From contig NZ_BFCB01000003.1 in NCBI RefSeq assembly GCF_003569045.1, positions 2,418,001 to 2,482,000 on the forward strand: 64,000 nucleotides of DNA, written 5' to 3'. This stretch comes from Aggregatilinea lenta. Its GTDB lineage: Bacteria; Chloroflexota; Anaerolineae; Aggregatilineales; Aggregatilineaceae. The translations under genes and the position numbers were made by a program. Under the pieces are notes generated by a model that was given only the letters and a program-made list of their open reading frames with translations, made no database searches and had not been told where the DNA came from. The first letter of the stretch is position 1; every line of letters begins with the position of its first letter. Positions 15,763 through 25,500 of the stretch are shown piece by piece.

Positions 15763-16908
15763 GTGAATCTGCACGAATACCAGTCCAAACAACGATTTGC
15801 GGAGTTTGGAATCCCCATTCCCCAGGGGAAGGTCGCTCGCTCCTCTCAAGAAGCGTACGAAATCGCAAAAGAATTAGGAACCCCCGTCGTGGTCAAGGCC
15901 CAGGTGCTGATCGGCGGACGCGGCAAGGCGGGCGGCGTCAAGCTGGCGCAGACGCCCGAAGAAGCCCAGCAGCGCGCCGACGAGATCCTCGGCATGGACA
16001 TCAAGGGCCATAAAGTTTTGAAGGTACTGATCGATTCTGCGTCGGAGATCCAATCCGAAATATACCTGGGCGTCACGAACGACCGTGCCGCGCGCAAGCC
16101 AGTGCTCATTGCCAGCTCGCAGGGCGGCATGGACATCGAAGAGGTGAACCGTACTGCGCCAGAGAAAATTATCCGCGAGCACGTCGATCCCTTCCTGGGC
16201 CTGCGCGATTACCAGATCCGCAACCTGGCCTATGGCATTGAGCTGCCGCGCGAGCTGTGGAAGCCGTTCATGAAGATCGCACGGTCGCTGTACGAGGCGT
16301 ACGCCGCAAGCGATGCTACTCTGGCCGAGATCAATCCACTGATCATCGACGGCAGCGGATCGCTGCTGGCCGTGGACGGCAAAATGTCGATTGACGACAA
16401 CGCGCTGTTCCGCCACCACGACCTGGCCGAGATGCGCGATACCGCCGCAGAGCCGAAGGCCGAAACCGAAGCGCGCGCCGCCGGGCTGACGTACATCCAG
16501 CTCGATGGCGAGATCGGGTGCATGGTCAACGGGGCCGGGCTGGCGATGGCGACGATGGATATCACGCAGTTGTACGGCGGCTCTCCGGCCAACTTCCTGG
16601 ATATCGGCGGCGGCGCAAAGGCGGAAGAAGTCACCACGGCGCTGGGCATCATCCTGGCGGACCCGAAGGTGAAGGCGATCCTGCTCAATATCTTCGGCGG
16701 CATCACTCGCTGTGACGAGGTCGCGCGCGGCATACTGGCTGCACTGGCCGAAATCGACGTGAGCCTGCCGATGGTGGTGCGGCTGGTGGGGACCAACGAG
16801 GCCGAAGGTCGACGCCTGCTGGACGAGGCGAATCTGCCGAACATGGCCACGGCGACGACGTTGACCGAAGCAGCCGAGAAGGCCGTAACCGCGGCACGCA
16901 GCGCGTAG
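15763..16908 (+). CDS. sucC: Succinate--CoA ligase subunit beta
   Basis: This 381-residue subunit carries the nucleotide-binding ATP-grasp domain. It pairs with SucD to interconvert succinyl-CoA and succinate in the citric acid cycle with substrate-level phosphorylation. The N-terminus [10 protein letters not shown] is canonical. [19 protein letters not shown] is the ATP-grasp lid, and [15 protein letters not shown] lies near the C-terminus. The GTG start has CTGGAGG upstream. The gene is followed after 13 bases by sucD, so the subunits are made from one transcript. Nucleotide choice (ATP or GTP) cannot be told by eye. Confidence 0.96.
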   Translation: MNLHEYQSKQRFAEFGIPIPQGKVARSSQEAYEIAKELGTPVVVKAQVLIGGRGKAGGVKLAQTPEEAQQRADEILGMDIKGHKVLKVLIDSASEIQSEIYLGVTNDRAARKPVLIASSQGGMDIEEVNRTAPEKIIREHVDPFLGLRDYQIRNLAYGIELPRELWKPFMKIARSLYEAYAASDATLAEINPLIIDGSGSLLAVDGKMSIDDNALFRHHDLAEMRDTAAEPKAETEARAAGLTYIQLDGEIGCMVNGAGLAMATMDITQLYGGSPANFLDIGGGAKAEEVTTALGIILADPKVKAILLNIFGGITRCDEVARGILAALAEIDVSLPMVVRLVGTNEAEGRRLLDEANLPNMATATTLTEAAEKAVTAARSA

Positions 16909-16921
16909 GGGAAAAGGCGAG

Positions 16922-17776
16922 ATGGCAATTCTTGTTGACAGCGAAACGAAATTATTGGTCCAGGGTATCACCGGACGTGAAGGACTGTTCCACACGGAGC
17001 AGATGATCGAATATGGCACCAACGTCGTCGGCGGCGTCACGCCGGGCAAGGGCGGCGAGTGGGTTCTGGGCAAGCCGGTCTTCGATACGGTGAAGGCCGC
17101 GCGGGAATCGACGGGAGCGAACACGAGCATCATTTACGTTCCGGCGGCGTTTGCCGCGGACGCGATCTACGAGTCGATCGACGCCGGGATCGACCTGATC
17201 GTGTGCATTACCGAAGGACTGCCCGTGCGCGACATGATGAAAGTACGCTCCCAGCTCGACCAGAGCCACAGCCGCCTGATCGGCCCCAACTGTCCGGGAC
17301 TACTCACGCCGGAGCAGGCGAAAGTCGGCATCATGCCGGGCCACATCGCCATGCCGGGCAACGTGGGCGTGGTGTCGCGCAGCGGCACACTGACCTATGA
17401 GGTTGTGTACGCGCTCACGCAGCGCGGCATTGGCCAATCGACCTGCGTCGGCATCGGCGGCGACCCGGTCAACGGCACGAACTTTATCGACGTGCTGGGC
17501 ATGTTCGAGGACGATCCGCAAACTGAGAAAGTTGTGCTGATCGGTGAGATCGGCGGCACGGACGAGGAAAAGGCGGCGGCCTTCATCGCCAGCCACATGA
17601 CCAAGCCGGTGGTTGCCTTCATCGCCGGGCAGACGGCCCCGCCAGGACGCCGCATGGGGCATGCGGGGGCCATCGTCGAAGGGGGCGCTGGCACCGCCGC
17701 CGATAAGGTCGCGGCACTGCAATCGGCGGGGGTGAAGGTGGCGCAGCACCCGGAACAGATCGCCGAGCTGATTTGA
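16922..17776 (+). CDS. sucD: Succinate--CoA ligase subunit alpha
   Basis: The 284-residue alpha subunit binds CoA in its N-terminal Rossmann fold ([20 protein letters not shown]) and carries the phosphorylated histidine. That residue is in [14 protein letters not shown], at about position 246. [21 protein letters not shown], also typical, lies mid-protein. The length is usual for the family. A hairpin terminator ten bases after the stop codon closes the sucCD unit. Confidence 0.96.
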   Translation: MAILVDSETKLLVQGITGREGLFHTEQMIEYGTNVVGGVTPGKGGEWVLGKPVFDTVKAARESTGANTSIIYVPAAFAADAIYESIDAGIDLIVCITEGLPVRDMMKVRSQLDQSHSRLIGPNCPGLLTPEQAKVGIMPGHIAMPGNVGVVSRSGTLTYEVVYALTQRGIGQSTCVGIGGDPVNGTNFIDVLGMFEDDPQTEKVVLIGEIGGTDEEKAAAFIASHMTKPVVAFIAGQTAPPGRRMGHAGAIVEGGAGTAADKVAALQSAGVKVAQHPEQIAELI

Positions 17777-17785
17777 GCGATATCG

Positions 17786-17821
17786 ACCGGGCGATTCGGA
17801 CCGACCGGATCGCCCGGTTTA
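17786..17821 (+). terminator. Terminator after sucD
   Basis: ACCGGGCGAT (17786-17795) pairs perfectly with ATCGCCCGGT (17809-17818) over a 13-base loop. Only three T residues lie at the end, so termination may be partial. Confidence 0.65.
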
Positions 17822-18112
17822 CCATTCGTCCCGGCGTGGGACGATGCCCCTTCATCAATAAAGACATATAATTCACTTGTATATGTGAGATATAATTGTC
17901 TGCAACATCGAAAGATGACCGAAGTGGCGCGTTCGCTGGCTGCCTGCTTTGGTGTAGGCTCCCTGGGCCGGAGCATAGCATCGCGCACACAGGACATAGG
18001 CTGACCGCTGCCGGTCGGTGAGAACTCGTAGGCTGGGATCCCGGTCGGCTTTCGCATCTCGTCCGTGCGGAGCCTATGCCGTTGGTCGGGTCGTGTGATA
18101 CTGGTAGCAACG
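17822..18112 (+). other. Gene-free leader region before the PAS histidine kinase
   Basis: No gene is seen. Two perfect TATAAT boxes (17867-17872 and 17891-17896) flank the short inverted repeat TCAC-N8-GTGA, but neither has a convincing -35 box. The G-rich part carries three copies of TAGGCT at 17955, 17997 and 18029. An exact reverse complement of TAGGCTCC lies at 18069-18076, 107 bases after the first copy. GACCG/CGGTC hairpin arms lie near 18003-18016. The pattern suggests a folded leader. Confidence 0.35.
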
Positions 18113-19504
18113 ATGCGCGCAAAACATTCTGTTCGCCCTCTTGATACCTCGCAGGCACGGCGTGAGCTGGTCATCGGGCTGGTTCTGCTGTCGATCGTGC
18201 TGGTTTTGACGCTTCAATACGACCTCGCCGAAAGAGGTCTGGACTGGGCAGCCCGGCACGAATCCTGGGAAGTCGATGAGATCTTCATCATGGGGCTGGC
18301 GGCGTCTATGCTGTTGGCGATTTATGCGGTCCGCCGGTTGATCGATCTGCGACGTGAGATCGTGCGCCGTCAGTCGGTCGAGGAGGCGCTGCGGGCGAGC
18401 GAGCAGCGCTACCGGAAGGTCGTCGAGGATCAGGTTGAGTTGATTCTGCGGTTTCGGCCAGATGCGACGATCGTCTATGCCAACGAAGCCTGTCTGCACT
18501 TCCTGAAAATGAATGCGCAGGATCTCATCGGCCAGCGCTACCAGGGGTCGTTGTGGAAAGACAACGCCGTCGAATTTACCCGGCGGCTGTTGGGGCTGGG
18601 GGACGAGTCGAGCCTGACGTTTACGCAGCACGTGGAGCGTGACGGCGACGAGTACTGGCTCGAGTGGATGACGCGCGCCATTCGCTCGGAGCAGGGCGCT
18701 GTCATCGAGTATCAGAGCGTCGGGCGGGACATCACGGAGCGGGTCCGCGCGCAGGAGCAGCAGCTTCAGCTGGCGCTCGAACGGGAAAAGATCGCCATGT
18801 TGAGCAGCTTCATCCGCGACGCCTCGCACGAGTTCCGCACGCCGCTGGCGGTGATCAGCGCCGGGCTGGATCTGGCCGAGCATCTGAACGCCCACGGCGA
18901 AAATATCGGCGACCAGATCGACGTGCTCCAGGATCAGGTGACGTACCTCAGCGGGCTGGTGAATGCGCTGCTCACGATGTCCCACCTGGATACGGCGTGG
19001 GTCTTCCAACCGAAACTACAAGAACTGAACGCAGTGGTGGAAGACGCGCTGGGGCACGTGCGTGAGAGCGCTGCCGCCAAACATCAGGTGATAGAGAGCA
19101 ACCTGGCGAAGACGCTGACGCCGGTCGGCATCGATGCGGATGCTTTGGGGCAGGCGGTGGCTAACATCCTCCAGAATGCCGTCATATACACGCCCGAAAA
19201 CGGCACGATCACCGTGCGAACGATGCAGCGCGACGAGAACGCGGTCGTCGAGGTGCAGGACACAGGCATCGGGATCGATCCGGCCAGCTTGCCGTACATT
19301 TTCGAGCGCTTCTACCGCGCTGATCCGGCCCGCACCGGGCGACACGCCGGGATGGGGCTGGCGATGGCCAAGCGCATCGTAGAGGCGCATGGGGGCCGGA
19401 TCGAGGTCGAGAGCTTTCCCGCAAACGGCAGCATCTTCCGCATCGTCCTGCCGCCCCCCGCCGAGATCGAGCACGAGAAATCCGAAGCGAATGCTTTCGC
19501 ATAG
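18113..19504 (+). CDS. Membrane sensor histidine kinase with PAS domain
   Basis: The 463-residue protein has two membrane segments near residues 18-38 and 56-73 with a short outside loop. A PAS domain follows near 95-212, then the H-box DASHEFRTPLAVISAGL with His239. The HATPase domain has NILQNAVIYTPENGTI, DTGIGIDPASLPYIFERFYR and GMGLAMAKRIVEAHGG. It should autophosphorylate in response to a ligand or redox state at the PAS domain and pass phosphate to a response regulator, but none is adjacent. The ATG at 18113 was chosen because the hydrophobic segment begins soon after it. No good ribosome site is present, and a start at 18065 is possible. Confidence 0.88.
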   Translation: MRAKHSVRPLDTSQARRELVIGLVLLSIVLVLTLQYDLAERGLDWAARHESWEVDEIFIMGLAASMLLAIYAVRRLIDLRREIVRRQSVEEALRASEQRYRKVVEDQVELILRFRPDATIVYANEACLHFLKMNAQDLIGQRYQGSLWKDNAVEFTRRLLGLGDESSLTFTQHVERDGDEYWLEWMTRAIRSEQGAVIEYQSVGRDITERVRAQEQQLQLALEREKIAMLSSFIRDASHEFRTPLAVISAGLDLAEHLNAHGENIGDQIDVLQDQVTYLSGLVNALLTMSHLDTAWVFQPKLQELNAVVEDALGHVRESAAAKHQVIESNLAKTLTPVGIDADALGQAVANILQNAVIYTPENGTITVRTMQRDENAVVEVQDTGIGIDPASLPYIFERFYRADPARTGRHAGMGLAMAKRIVEAHGGRIEVESFPANGSIFRIVLPPPAEIEHEKSEANAFA

Positions 19505-19529
19505 TCATTACACACAGGCAGGCTTACTC

Positions 19530-19558
19530 TTGACCGGGGTAAGCTGGTATGGTATCCT
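19530..19558 (+). promoter_or_regulatory. Promoter of the T-box leader
   Basis: TTGACC (19530-19535) and TATCCT (19553-19558) are separated by exactly 17 bases. A TG extends the -10 element (19550-19551). Transcription should begin near 19565, just before the T-box RNA. Confidence 0.75.
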
Positions 19559-19564
19559 TCGCTG

Positions 19565-19831
19565 TGACAGGCGAAGACAGAAACGAGTACGCCCCACCCT
19601 AACGATCAGCGAGCCTGGGACGGTGCAAGCCAGGCGCGGTAGGCAGGCGGAAAATCCTTCTCGAGCTGTGCGCTGAACGCGGTATCCGCCGCCAGTAAGT
19701 GTCACCGGGTGGTTCCCGTTAGAGGACCAGGCCATGTCAGTGGCTGCAAAGTGTCCCGGCGTGCCGGGAAATCAGGGTGGTACCGCGAGAGCTACAACTC
19801 CCGTCCCTAGTGTTGGATGGGGGTTTTTTGT
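19565..19831 (+). ncRNA. T-box riboswitch leader, specifier probably AUC (Ile)
   Basis: The invariant T-box AGGGTGGTACCGCG lies at 19774-19787, followed by the usual CGTCCCT. Stem I shows the AGTA of the specifier loop (19586-19589) and the apical GAGCCTGGGACGGTG...AAGCC element (19610-19632). The opposite strand of the specifier loop reads GGCGGAAAATCCTTC. ATC at 19653-19655 is the best specifier codon; AAT one base earlier is the alternative. A terminator follows at 19800-19829. Uncharged tRNA-Ile should stabilise the antiterminator and switch on the downstream genes. The nearest gene is a GNAT, and ileS is the fifth gene. Confidence 0.93.
19800..19829 (+). terminator. Regulated terminator of the T-box
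   Basis: CCCGTCC (19800-19806) pairs with GGATGGG (19815-19821) with one G-U pair. Six T residues follow at 19824-19829. The 5' arm overlaps the sequence used by the T-box antiterminator. Confidence 0.8.
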
Positions 19832-19851
19832 TCGTTATCAAGGGTGATGCA

Positions 19852-20361
19852 ATGCGGACGTTGCGCGTAGATGAGTATCTGGTCCGGCCCGTCGAGCCGC
19901 AGGACGAAGCGGCGGTGGCCCAGCTGTGGCAGGCCTTGGCCGACTATCACGTCCGGCTGGACCCGCGCATGCCGGTCCCGTCCGAGGGCGCGGCGCAGCG
20001 TTATGCGGCGCGGTTAGTGGAGCGCCGGAATGACCCCCAGACGCGCGCGTATGTCGCGGTGGTGGAGGGTGAGGTGGTCGGGTTCGCACTGGGCGCGATA
20101 ATCGATCTGCACCCGGACCTGTTCGCGCCGGTCGAGTCGGGGTACATTGCGGATATTTTCGTCGATCCGCGTTACCGGCGGCGCGGCCTCGCGCGTGATT
20201 TGGTGCTGGCGCTGCGCGACTGGTTCCTGGCTTCCGGCGCGGCGCACATCGAGTGGCAGGTGGCCGCCGCAAACTCGGCGGGCATTCGCTTCTGGGAGGC
20301 GATGGGCGGCCTCGCAACCGTGGTGCGGATGCGCATGGAGCCAGAAGACGATCTGCTGTAG
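19852..20361 (+). CDS. GNAT-family N-acetyltransferase
   Basis: This is a 169-residue acetyl-CoA-dependent acyltransferase. The acetyl-CoA loop is VDPRYRRRGLARDLVLALRD (the R/Q-x-x-G-x-G/A pattern). The typical C-terminal NSAGIRFWEAMGG follows. The ATG at 19852 has AAGGGTG upstream. The gene begins about 20 bases after the T-box terminator, so it is the first gene controlled by that leader. The substrate is unknown. Being under isoleucine tRNA control suggests a role linked to an aminoacyl product or amino acid, but that is inference. Confidence 0.82.
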   Translation: MRTLRVDEYLVRPVEPQDEAAVAQLWQALADYHVRLDPRMPVPSEGAAQRYAARLVERRNDPQTRAYVAVVEGEVVGFALGAIIDLHPDLFAPVESGYIADIFVDPRYRRRGLARDLVLALRDWFLASGAAHIEWQVAAANSAGIRFWEAMGGLATVVRMRMEPEDDLL

Positions 20362-20390
20362 ATGCCGGGGTTATGTTTGCGATTGGGTGA

Positions 20391-21395
20391 ATGACCGTGC
20401 TGCGAGAAGCCTTACGATGGTTGGGACCTGACCGGACGCGCGTCGCTGCAGCGCTGTTGATTGGCATTGGTGCGCTCCTGATCGGGCTGCAGGTTGCATA
20501 CGCTGACGCAGACTGGTTGGCGCAGGCGCAGATCGGCATGATCTGGCTGTTTGTCGCCGGGATGATGGTCGTCGTCAGCACGCAGCTCGCGCCGCGCGTA
20601 CGGCAGCGCTTCTGGACTGCCGTCGGGCCAGGGCTGGCGCTGCTAGCATTGGGCATTGTCGTGCCCGATTACGCGGTATTCCTGGCTGGCGGTGGCTTTG
20701 GCTGGCTGATCATCGCGCCGATCGTGCTGCGGACGCACGTGCGCATGGAATACCAGCAGGCGATCCGGTATATGCGTCACGGGCAGCTCGACGAGGCCAT
20801 TGCGCAGATGGACGGTCTCGTCGAGGCTGAGCCGGAGGACCCGGATCACCACCAGTTCCGCGCCGATCTGCACCGCCTCGCAGGGCACCCCGAACGGGCG
20901 CAGTCGGATTACGAACAGGTGATTCGCCTCGATCCCGACTCGTCGTTGGGCTACATCGGGCTGTCGGAGGTCCGGGCGCAGTCGGGCGACTACGCAGCGG
21001 CGCGCGGTCCGGCGCAGCAAGCCCTGGAACGCGAGCCGGACAGTTGGCTGCCCGCCTATAACCTGGGCATGATCGAGGACCGGCTGGCCGAGCCGCAAGC
21101 AGCGATCGAGCACCTTCAAAACGCGCTCAAGGTCGGGCTGCCGCACCGCCGCTATCACATCACGACGCGGCTGTGGCTGGCGCGGGCGTACATGCGCCTG
21201 GGGCAGCGGGACGAAGCGAGCGAGCAGATCAAGGCGCTGCGCGAGGCTCACGATGCGCTGGAGGACTGGGAGATCGTGTTTGAGAGCGAGCAGGCGGCTT
21301 TGCTGCGCGCGCTGATGGAGCCGGACATCCGGCTGGCGGCGCGACTGGTGCGCGGCGAGGCCGGGCTGGATGCGTTGGAGCTGCCCGCCGGATGA
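20391..21395 (+). CDS. Membrane-anchored TPR protein
   Basis: This 334-residue protein has four hydrophobic segments in its first 115 residues, near 18-37, 45-65, 77-92 and 94-110. About 200 residues of tetratricopeptide repeats follow, seen in DEAIAQMDGLVEAEPEDPDHH, ERAQSDYEQVIRLDPDSSLG and AARGPAQQALEREPDSWLPA. TPR domains bind partner proteins; nothing here names the partner. The gene follows the GNAT by 29 bases and overlaps the next start codon by four bases (ATGA), so it is translationally coupled to it. Confidence 0.75.
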   Translation: MTVLREALRWLGPDRTRVAAALLIGIGALLIGLQVAYADADWLAQAQIGMIWLFVAGMMVVVSTQLAPRVRQRFWTAVGPGLALLALGIVVPDYAVFLAGGGFGWLIIAPIVLRTHVRMEYQQAIRYMRHGQLDEAIAQMDGLVEAEPEDPDHHQFRADLHRLAGHPERAQSDYEQVIRLDPDSSLGYIGLSEVRAQSGDYAAARGPAQQALEREPDSWLPAYNLGMIEDRLAEPQAAIEHLQNALKVGLPHRRYHITTRLWLARAYMRLGQRDEASEQIKALREAHDALEDWEIVFESEQAALLRALMEPDIRLAARLVRGEAGLDALELPAG

Positions 21396-21871
21396 ACGAG
21401 CAGGCGCCTGTGGACGACGAACGGCGATCCGGCGCGCTGCGGCTTGCGCTGTTGGCGCTGGTGCTGGTGGGCGTGCTGATCGTAGCTGCCGTCGCCGGAT
21501 ATCTGTACGTGCAGTGGAGCCGGACCCAACCACCAGACGTGGCAATGTTTCCCGGCGCAACGGTGCTGCTCGAAGAGAACGCTGTGGCCGGGCAGGATCA
21601 CCAGCAGTATTCGGTGGTCGCGCCCGTTTCCGAAGTCGAGCGGTTTTACATCGACCATGACCTGACGTGCGAGCCGCAGTACGCCTCCGTGACGGAAGAC
21701 GAGGGCGGGGAACTGGTGCGGGAAGGGTACATCTTCACGCGCTGCCTCGTGGATCGCTCACTGCTCGGTTTTACACAGTACGCGGTGATCCTGATTCAGC
21801 CGCGTTACGATCCGGCGCAGCTCGACGAAGGTGAAGTCGTCATCGACGTGAAGCGCTATTGGAGCAGGTAG
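21392..21871 (+). CDS. Small single-span membrane protein, related to the next gene
   Basis: I do not recognise the family. The 159-residue protein has a short acidic N-terminus and one membrane helix (LRLALLALVLVGVLIVAAVAGYL, split here near residues 16-38). An outer domain of about 115 residues has two Cys that could form a disulfide (in LTCEP and FTRCLVD). VERFYIDHDLTC corresponds to VAAFYEEQGSTC of the following gene, and both proteins share size and layout. They are probably diverged duplicates. The gene overlaps the TPR gene by four bases. Confidence 0.7.
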   Translation: MNEQAPVDDERRSGALRLALLALVLVGVLIVAAVAGYLYVQWSRTQPPDVAMFPGATVLLEENAVAGQDHQQYSVVAPVSEVERFYIDHDLTCEPQYASVTEDEGGELVREGYIFTRCLVDRSLLGFTQYAVILIQPRYDPAQLDEGEVVIDVKRYWSR

Positions 21872-21874
21872 GCG

Positions 21875-22363
21875 ATGAGCGAAACGGATGAAGGGCGCGA
21901 TCAAGCGGTGGAGACGGCTGCCGCGTCCCTCCGCCGGCAGCCCCCGCTGTGGCTGGCTCTGATCATCGGCGTCGCGGCGCTGGTGCTGGCGGCGCTCATC
22001 CTGGTACAGATCGTCCCGCCCCTGTACGCGCTGGTGTTTCCGCTCTCGACCCCGCTGCCCGATGGCGCGCAGGAAGTCGAGCACGGCAAGCCGGAGCGTG
22101 GCGCGGAATACCGGATCTATCGCATCGATATGGCCGGGCTGGACGTCGCCGCGTTTTACGAGGAACAAGGCAGCACCTGCCGCTACATCGGCACCGCCGA
22201 GGACGCCCTCGACGCGTCCGGCGGCGTGCACACCGTCGCCCACTGCACCGGCACCAAAGAAAGCGGCGGGCAATCGGTTTCGTGGGAAGTTTATATCGCG
22301 GACGGCTACCGGGAGGACCAGGGGCCGACCCGCTTCCGGTTGTACAGGTATGGTTTGAACTGA
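21875..22363 (+). CDS. Small single-span membrane protein, paralog of the previous gene
   Basis: The 162-residue protein starts three bases after the preceding stop codon. It has one membrane helix near residues 24-50 (ALIIGVAALVLAALILVQIV) and an outer domain with two Cys, in STCRYIG and AHCTGT. The pattern DVAAFYEEQGSTC and the C-terminal strand-rich end follow the same plan as its neighbour. No known domain is recognised. Its place between a TPR membrane protein and ileS, under the same T-box leader, is the only clue to its role. Confidence 0.7.
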   Translation: MSETDEGRDQAVETAAASLRRQPPLWLALIIGVAALVLAALILVQIVPPLYALVFPLSTPLPDGAQEVEHGKPERGAEYRIYRIDMAGLDVAAFYEEQGSTCRYIGTAEDALDASGGVHTVAHCTGTKESGGQSVSWEVYIADGYREDQGPTRFRLYRYGLN

Positions 22364-22506
22364 GGCCGCAGGCGCGGCCATCGAAGGAGGTGTGCTCGTG
22401 GCGACAGGGACGACAGTATCGACGCTGCGACTCATTGGGGGTCGGACTTAACTGTTTACCTCACTCTGAAGCGTGATGACCGACCTGGACCATTTCAGGA
22501 GGATGC

Positions 22507-25500
22507 ATGTTCAAGGCAGTAACACCGAAGATCGATATCCAGGCGCTGGAACAAGAGCAGCTCGACTTCTGGCGTGACAAGGAAGTGTTCCGCCGCTCGA
22601 TGGACGAGCGTAAGGGCGGCGAGCGCTACGTGTTCTACGAAGGCCCGCCGACCGCCAACGGGCGGCCCGGCACGCATCACGTGCTGGCGCGAGCGTTCAA
22701 GGACATGTTCCCGCGCTATCACACCATGAAAGGCGCGTACGTGCTGCGTAAGGGTGGCTGGGATACGCACGGCCTGCCCGTGGAGATCGAAGTCGAAAAG
22801 GAACTCGGCTTCACGCATAAGCACGAGATCGAAGAATACGGCATCGCCAAATACAACGAGAAGTGCCGCGACAGCGTGTTTCGCTACATCGATCAATGGG
22901 AGAAGCTCACCGAGCGCATCGCCTACTGGGTCGATCTGGATGACGCCTACGTGACCTTCAAAAACGAGTACATCCAGAGCGTGTGGTGGATCCTGCGCCA
23001 GTTCTGGGATAAGGACCTGCTCTATGAAGGGCACAAGGTCGTGCCTTACTGCGCGCGCTGCGGCACACCGCTGAGCAGCCACGAGGTCGCGCAGGGCTAT
23101 GAGGAGGTGTCCGATCCGAGCGCGTTCGTGCGCTTTGCCGTCAAGGATCAGCCGGGCGTGTACTTCCTGGCCTGGACCACGACGCCCTGGACGCTGCCCG
23201 GCAACGTCGCGCTGGCCGTGGGCCGCAACGTCGATTACGTGATGGTCGAAGGTCCGGCGGCGAAGGGCGACGGCACGGAGCGGCTGATCCTGGCCAAAGC
23301 GCGCATGTCGGCGCTGATGCACCCGGAGCAGTATGCCGTCGTGCAGGAGATGAAGGGCGCGGATCTGCTCGGCATGCACTACGAGCCGCTGTACACCTTC
23401 CTGCCCGTCGAGCAGGACTATGCCTACGTGATCCACGGCGACTTCGTGAGCACCGAGGATGGCTCCGGCATCGTGCACATCGCGCCCGCGTTCGGTGCGG
23501 ATGACATGGACGTGGGCAAGGCCAACAACCTGCCCGTGCTGATGACCGTCCAGCCGAACGGGGCGTTCGTGAACGAGGTCGAGCCGTGGGCGCAGACCTG
23601 GGTCAAAGACGCCGATCCGCTGATCCTGGCCGAGCTGAAGGATCGCGGTCTGCTGTACAAGACGGAGCTGTACACGCACAACTACCCGTTCTGCTGGCGC
23701 TGCCACACGCCGCTGTTGTACTACGCACGCAAGACGTGGTACATCGCCACGACGCGCTATCGCCAGCAGTTGGTCGATCTCAACCAGACGATCAACTGGG
23801 TGCCGTCGCACATCAAGGACGGGCGCTTCGGCAACTGGCTCGACGACGTGCGCGACTGGGCGCTGGGCCGCGAGCGCTACTGGGGCACACCGCTGCCCGT
23901 GTGGCGCTGCGAAAATCCCGACTGCGACCATATGCACTGCATCGGCAGCGTCGCGGAGCTGCAAGAGCTGGCCGGGCGCGATCTGTCCGAGCTGGACCTG
24001 CACCGGCCTTACGTGGACGAGGTGACGTTCCCCTGCACCGAATGCGGCGGAACCATGCACCGCGTGCCGGAGCTGATCGACGTCTGGTTCGACAGCGGCT
24101 CGATGCCTTACGCGCAGTGGGGTTATCCGTTCAAGAATCAGGAAATGTTCGCGGAGCAGTATCCGGCGGACTATATCTGCGAAGCGGTCGACCAGACGCG
24201 CGGCTGGTTCTACAGTCTGCATGCGATCAGCACCCTGCTCAACGAGCAGGTGAGCTTCAAGAATGTGATCTGCCTGGGGCACATCATGGACGAAGATGGC
24301 AAGAAGATGTCCAAGAGCCTGGGCAACATCGTCGAGCCGTGGAGTGTGCTGGACAAATACGGGGCGGACGCCTTCCGGTGGTACATGTATACCGCAGGCC
24401 CGCCCGGTGACCCACGCCGCTTCTCGGTCGAGCTGGTGGGTGAGGTGGTGCGCAACTTCACGCTGACGCTGTGGAACGTCTACAGCTTCTTCGTGACGTA
24501 CGCCAACATCGACGGCTTCGATCCGAAAGCGGCCCAGGTGCCGGTGGCCGAGCGCGATTTGCTCGACCGCTGGATCTTGAGCGAGCTGCACAGCCTCGTC
24601 CGTGACGTGACGCAGGCGTTCGAGGCCTACGACGCACCCGGCGCGACGCGGCCCATCGAGGACTTTGTGAACCGGCTGAGCAACTGGTATCTGCGTCGCT
24701 CCCGCCGCCGCTTCTGGAAGTCGGAGAGCGACACGGACAAGTTGGCCGCGTACCAGACCCTATACGAGTGTCTGGCGACAGTCGCCAGGCTGCTCGCGCC
24801 GACCATGCCGTTCCTGTCCGAGGCGCTGTACCGCAATCTGGTGGCCGGAGTTGATCCCGACGCGCCGGAGAGCGTGCATCTCGCCTTCTGGCCGGAGACG
24901 GGCACGGCGTACATCGACCAGCAGATTGTGGACGACATGCGCCTGGCGCAGCGTCTGGTCAGCCTGGGGCACGCGGCGCGCAACAGCGCCAACCTCAAGG
25001 TACGCCAGCCGCTCGCGGAGGCCGTGTTCGTGGTGCACAGCGATGCCGAACGCGACGCAGTGCGCTCGCTGGCGGGCACGATCGCCGACGAGCTGAACGT
25101 CAAGGCGCTGCGCGTGGCGGACTCGGCCAGCGACATGGTGCAGTACAGCCTGAACCCGCTGCCGATGGTGCTGGGGCGCGCCCTGAAGGGTGATTTCCCG
25201 AAGGTGCAGAAGGCGCTGCGCGAAGGCGCGCCGGAGGACGTGGATCGCTGGGCGAAGGCACTGCTAGCCGGGGAGAACATCGAGGTGACTGTGGACGGCA
25301 AGGCGTTTACGGTGACGCCGGAGCAGTGCGAAGTCGTGCAGTCGGCGGCGGAAGGTTATGCAGTGGCCGAGGACTACGGCTACTTGACGGCCCTTTCGAC
25401 CGATCTGACCGACGAGCTGGTGCAGGAGGGCATGGCGCGCGAGGTGATCCGCCGCGTGCAGTCCATGCGTAAGGATGCTGACTTCGAGCTGGTCGATCAC

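Noticed and set aside
14031-15818. Long open frame on the minus strand (595 codons)
   Set aside because: It is antisense to the deacetylase and histidine kinase genes, both with clear motifs.
22364-22506. A second T-box or promoter directly before ileS
   Set aside because: No T-box consensus or good promoter was seen; only an AGGAGG ribosome site is clear.
22495-24591. Long open frame on the minus strand (698 codons)
   Set aside because: It is antisense to the unmistakable ileS gene and shows a biased, domain-free composition.
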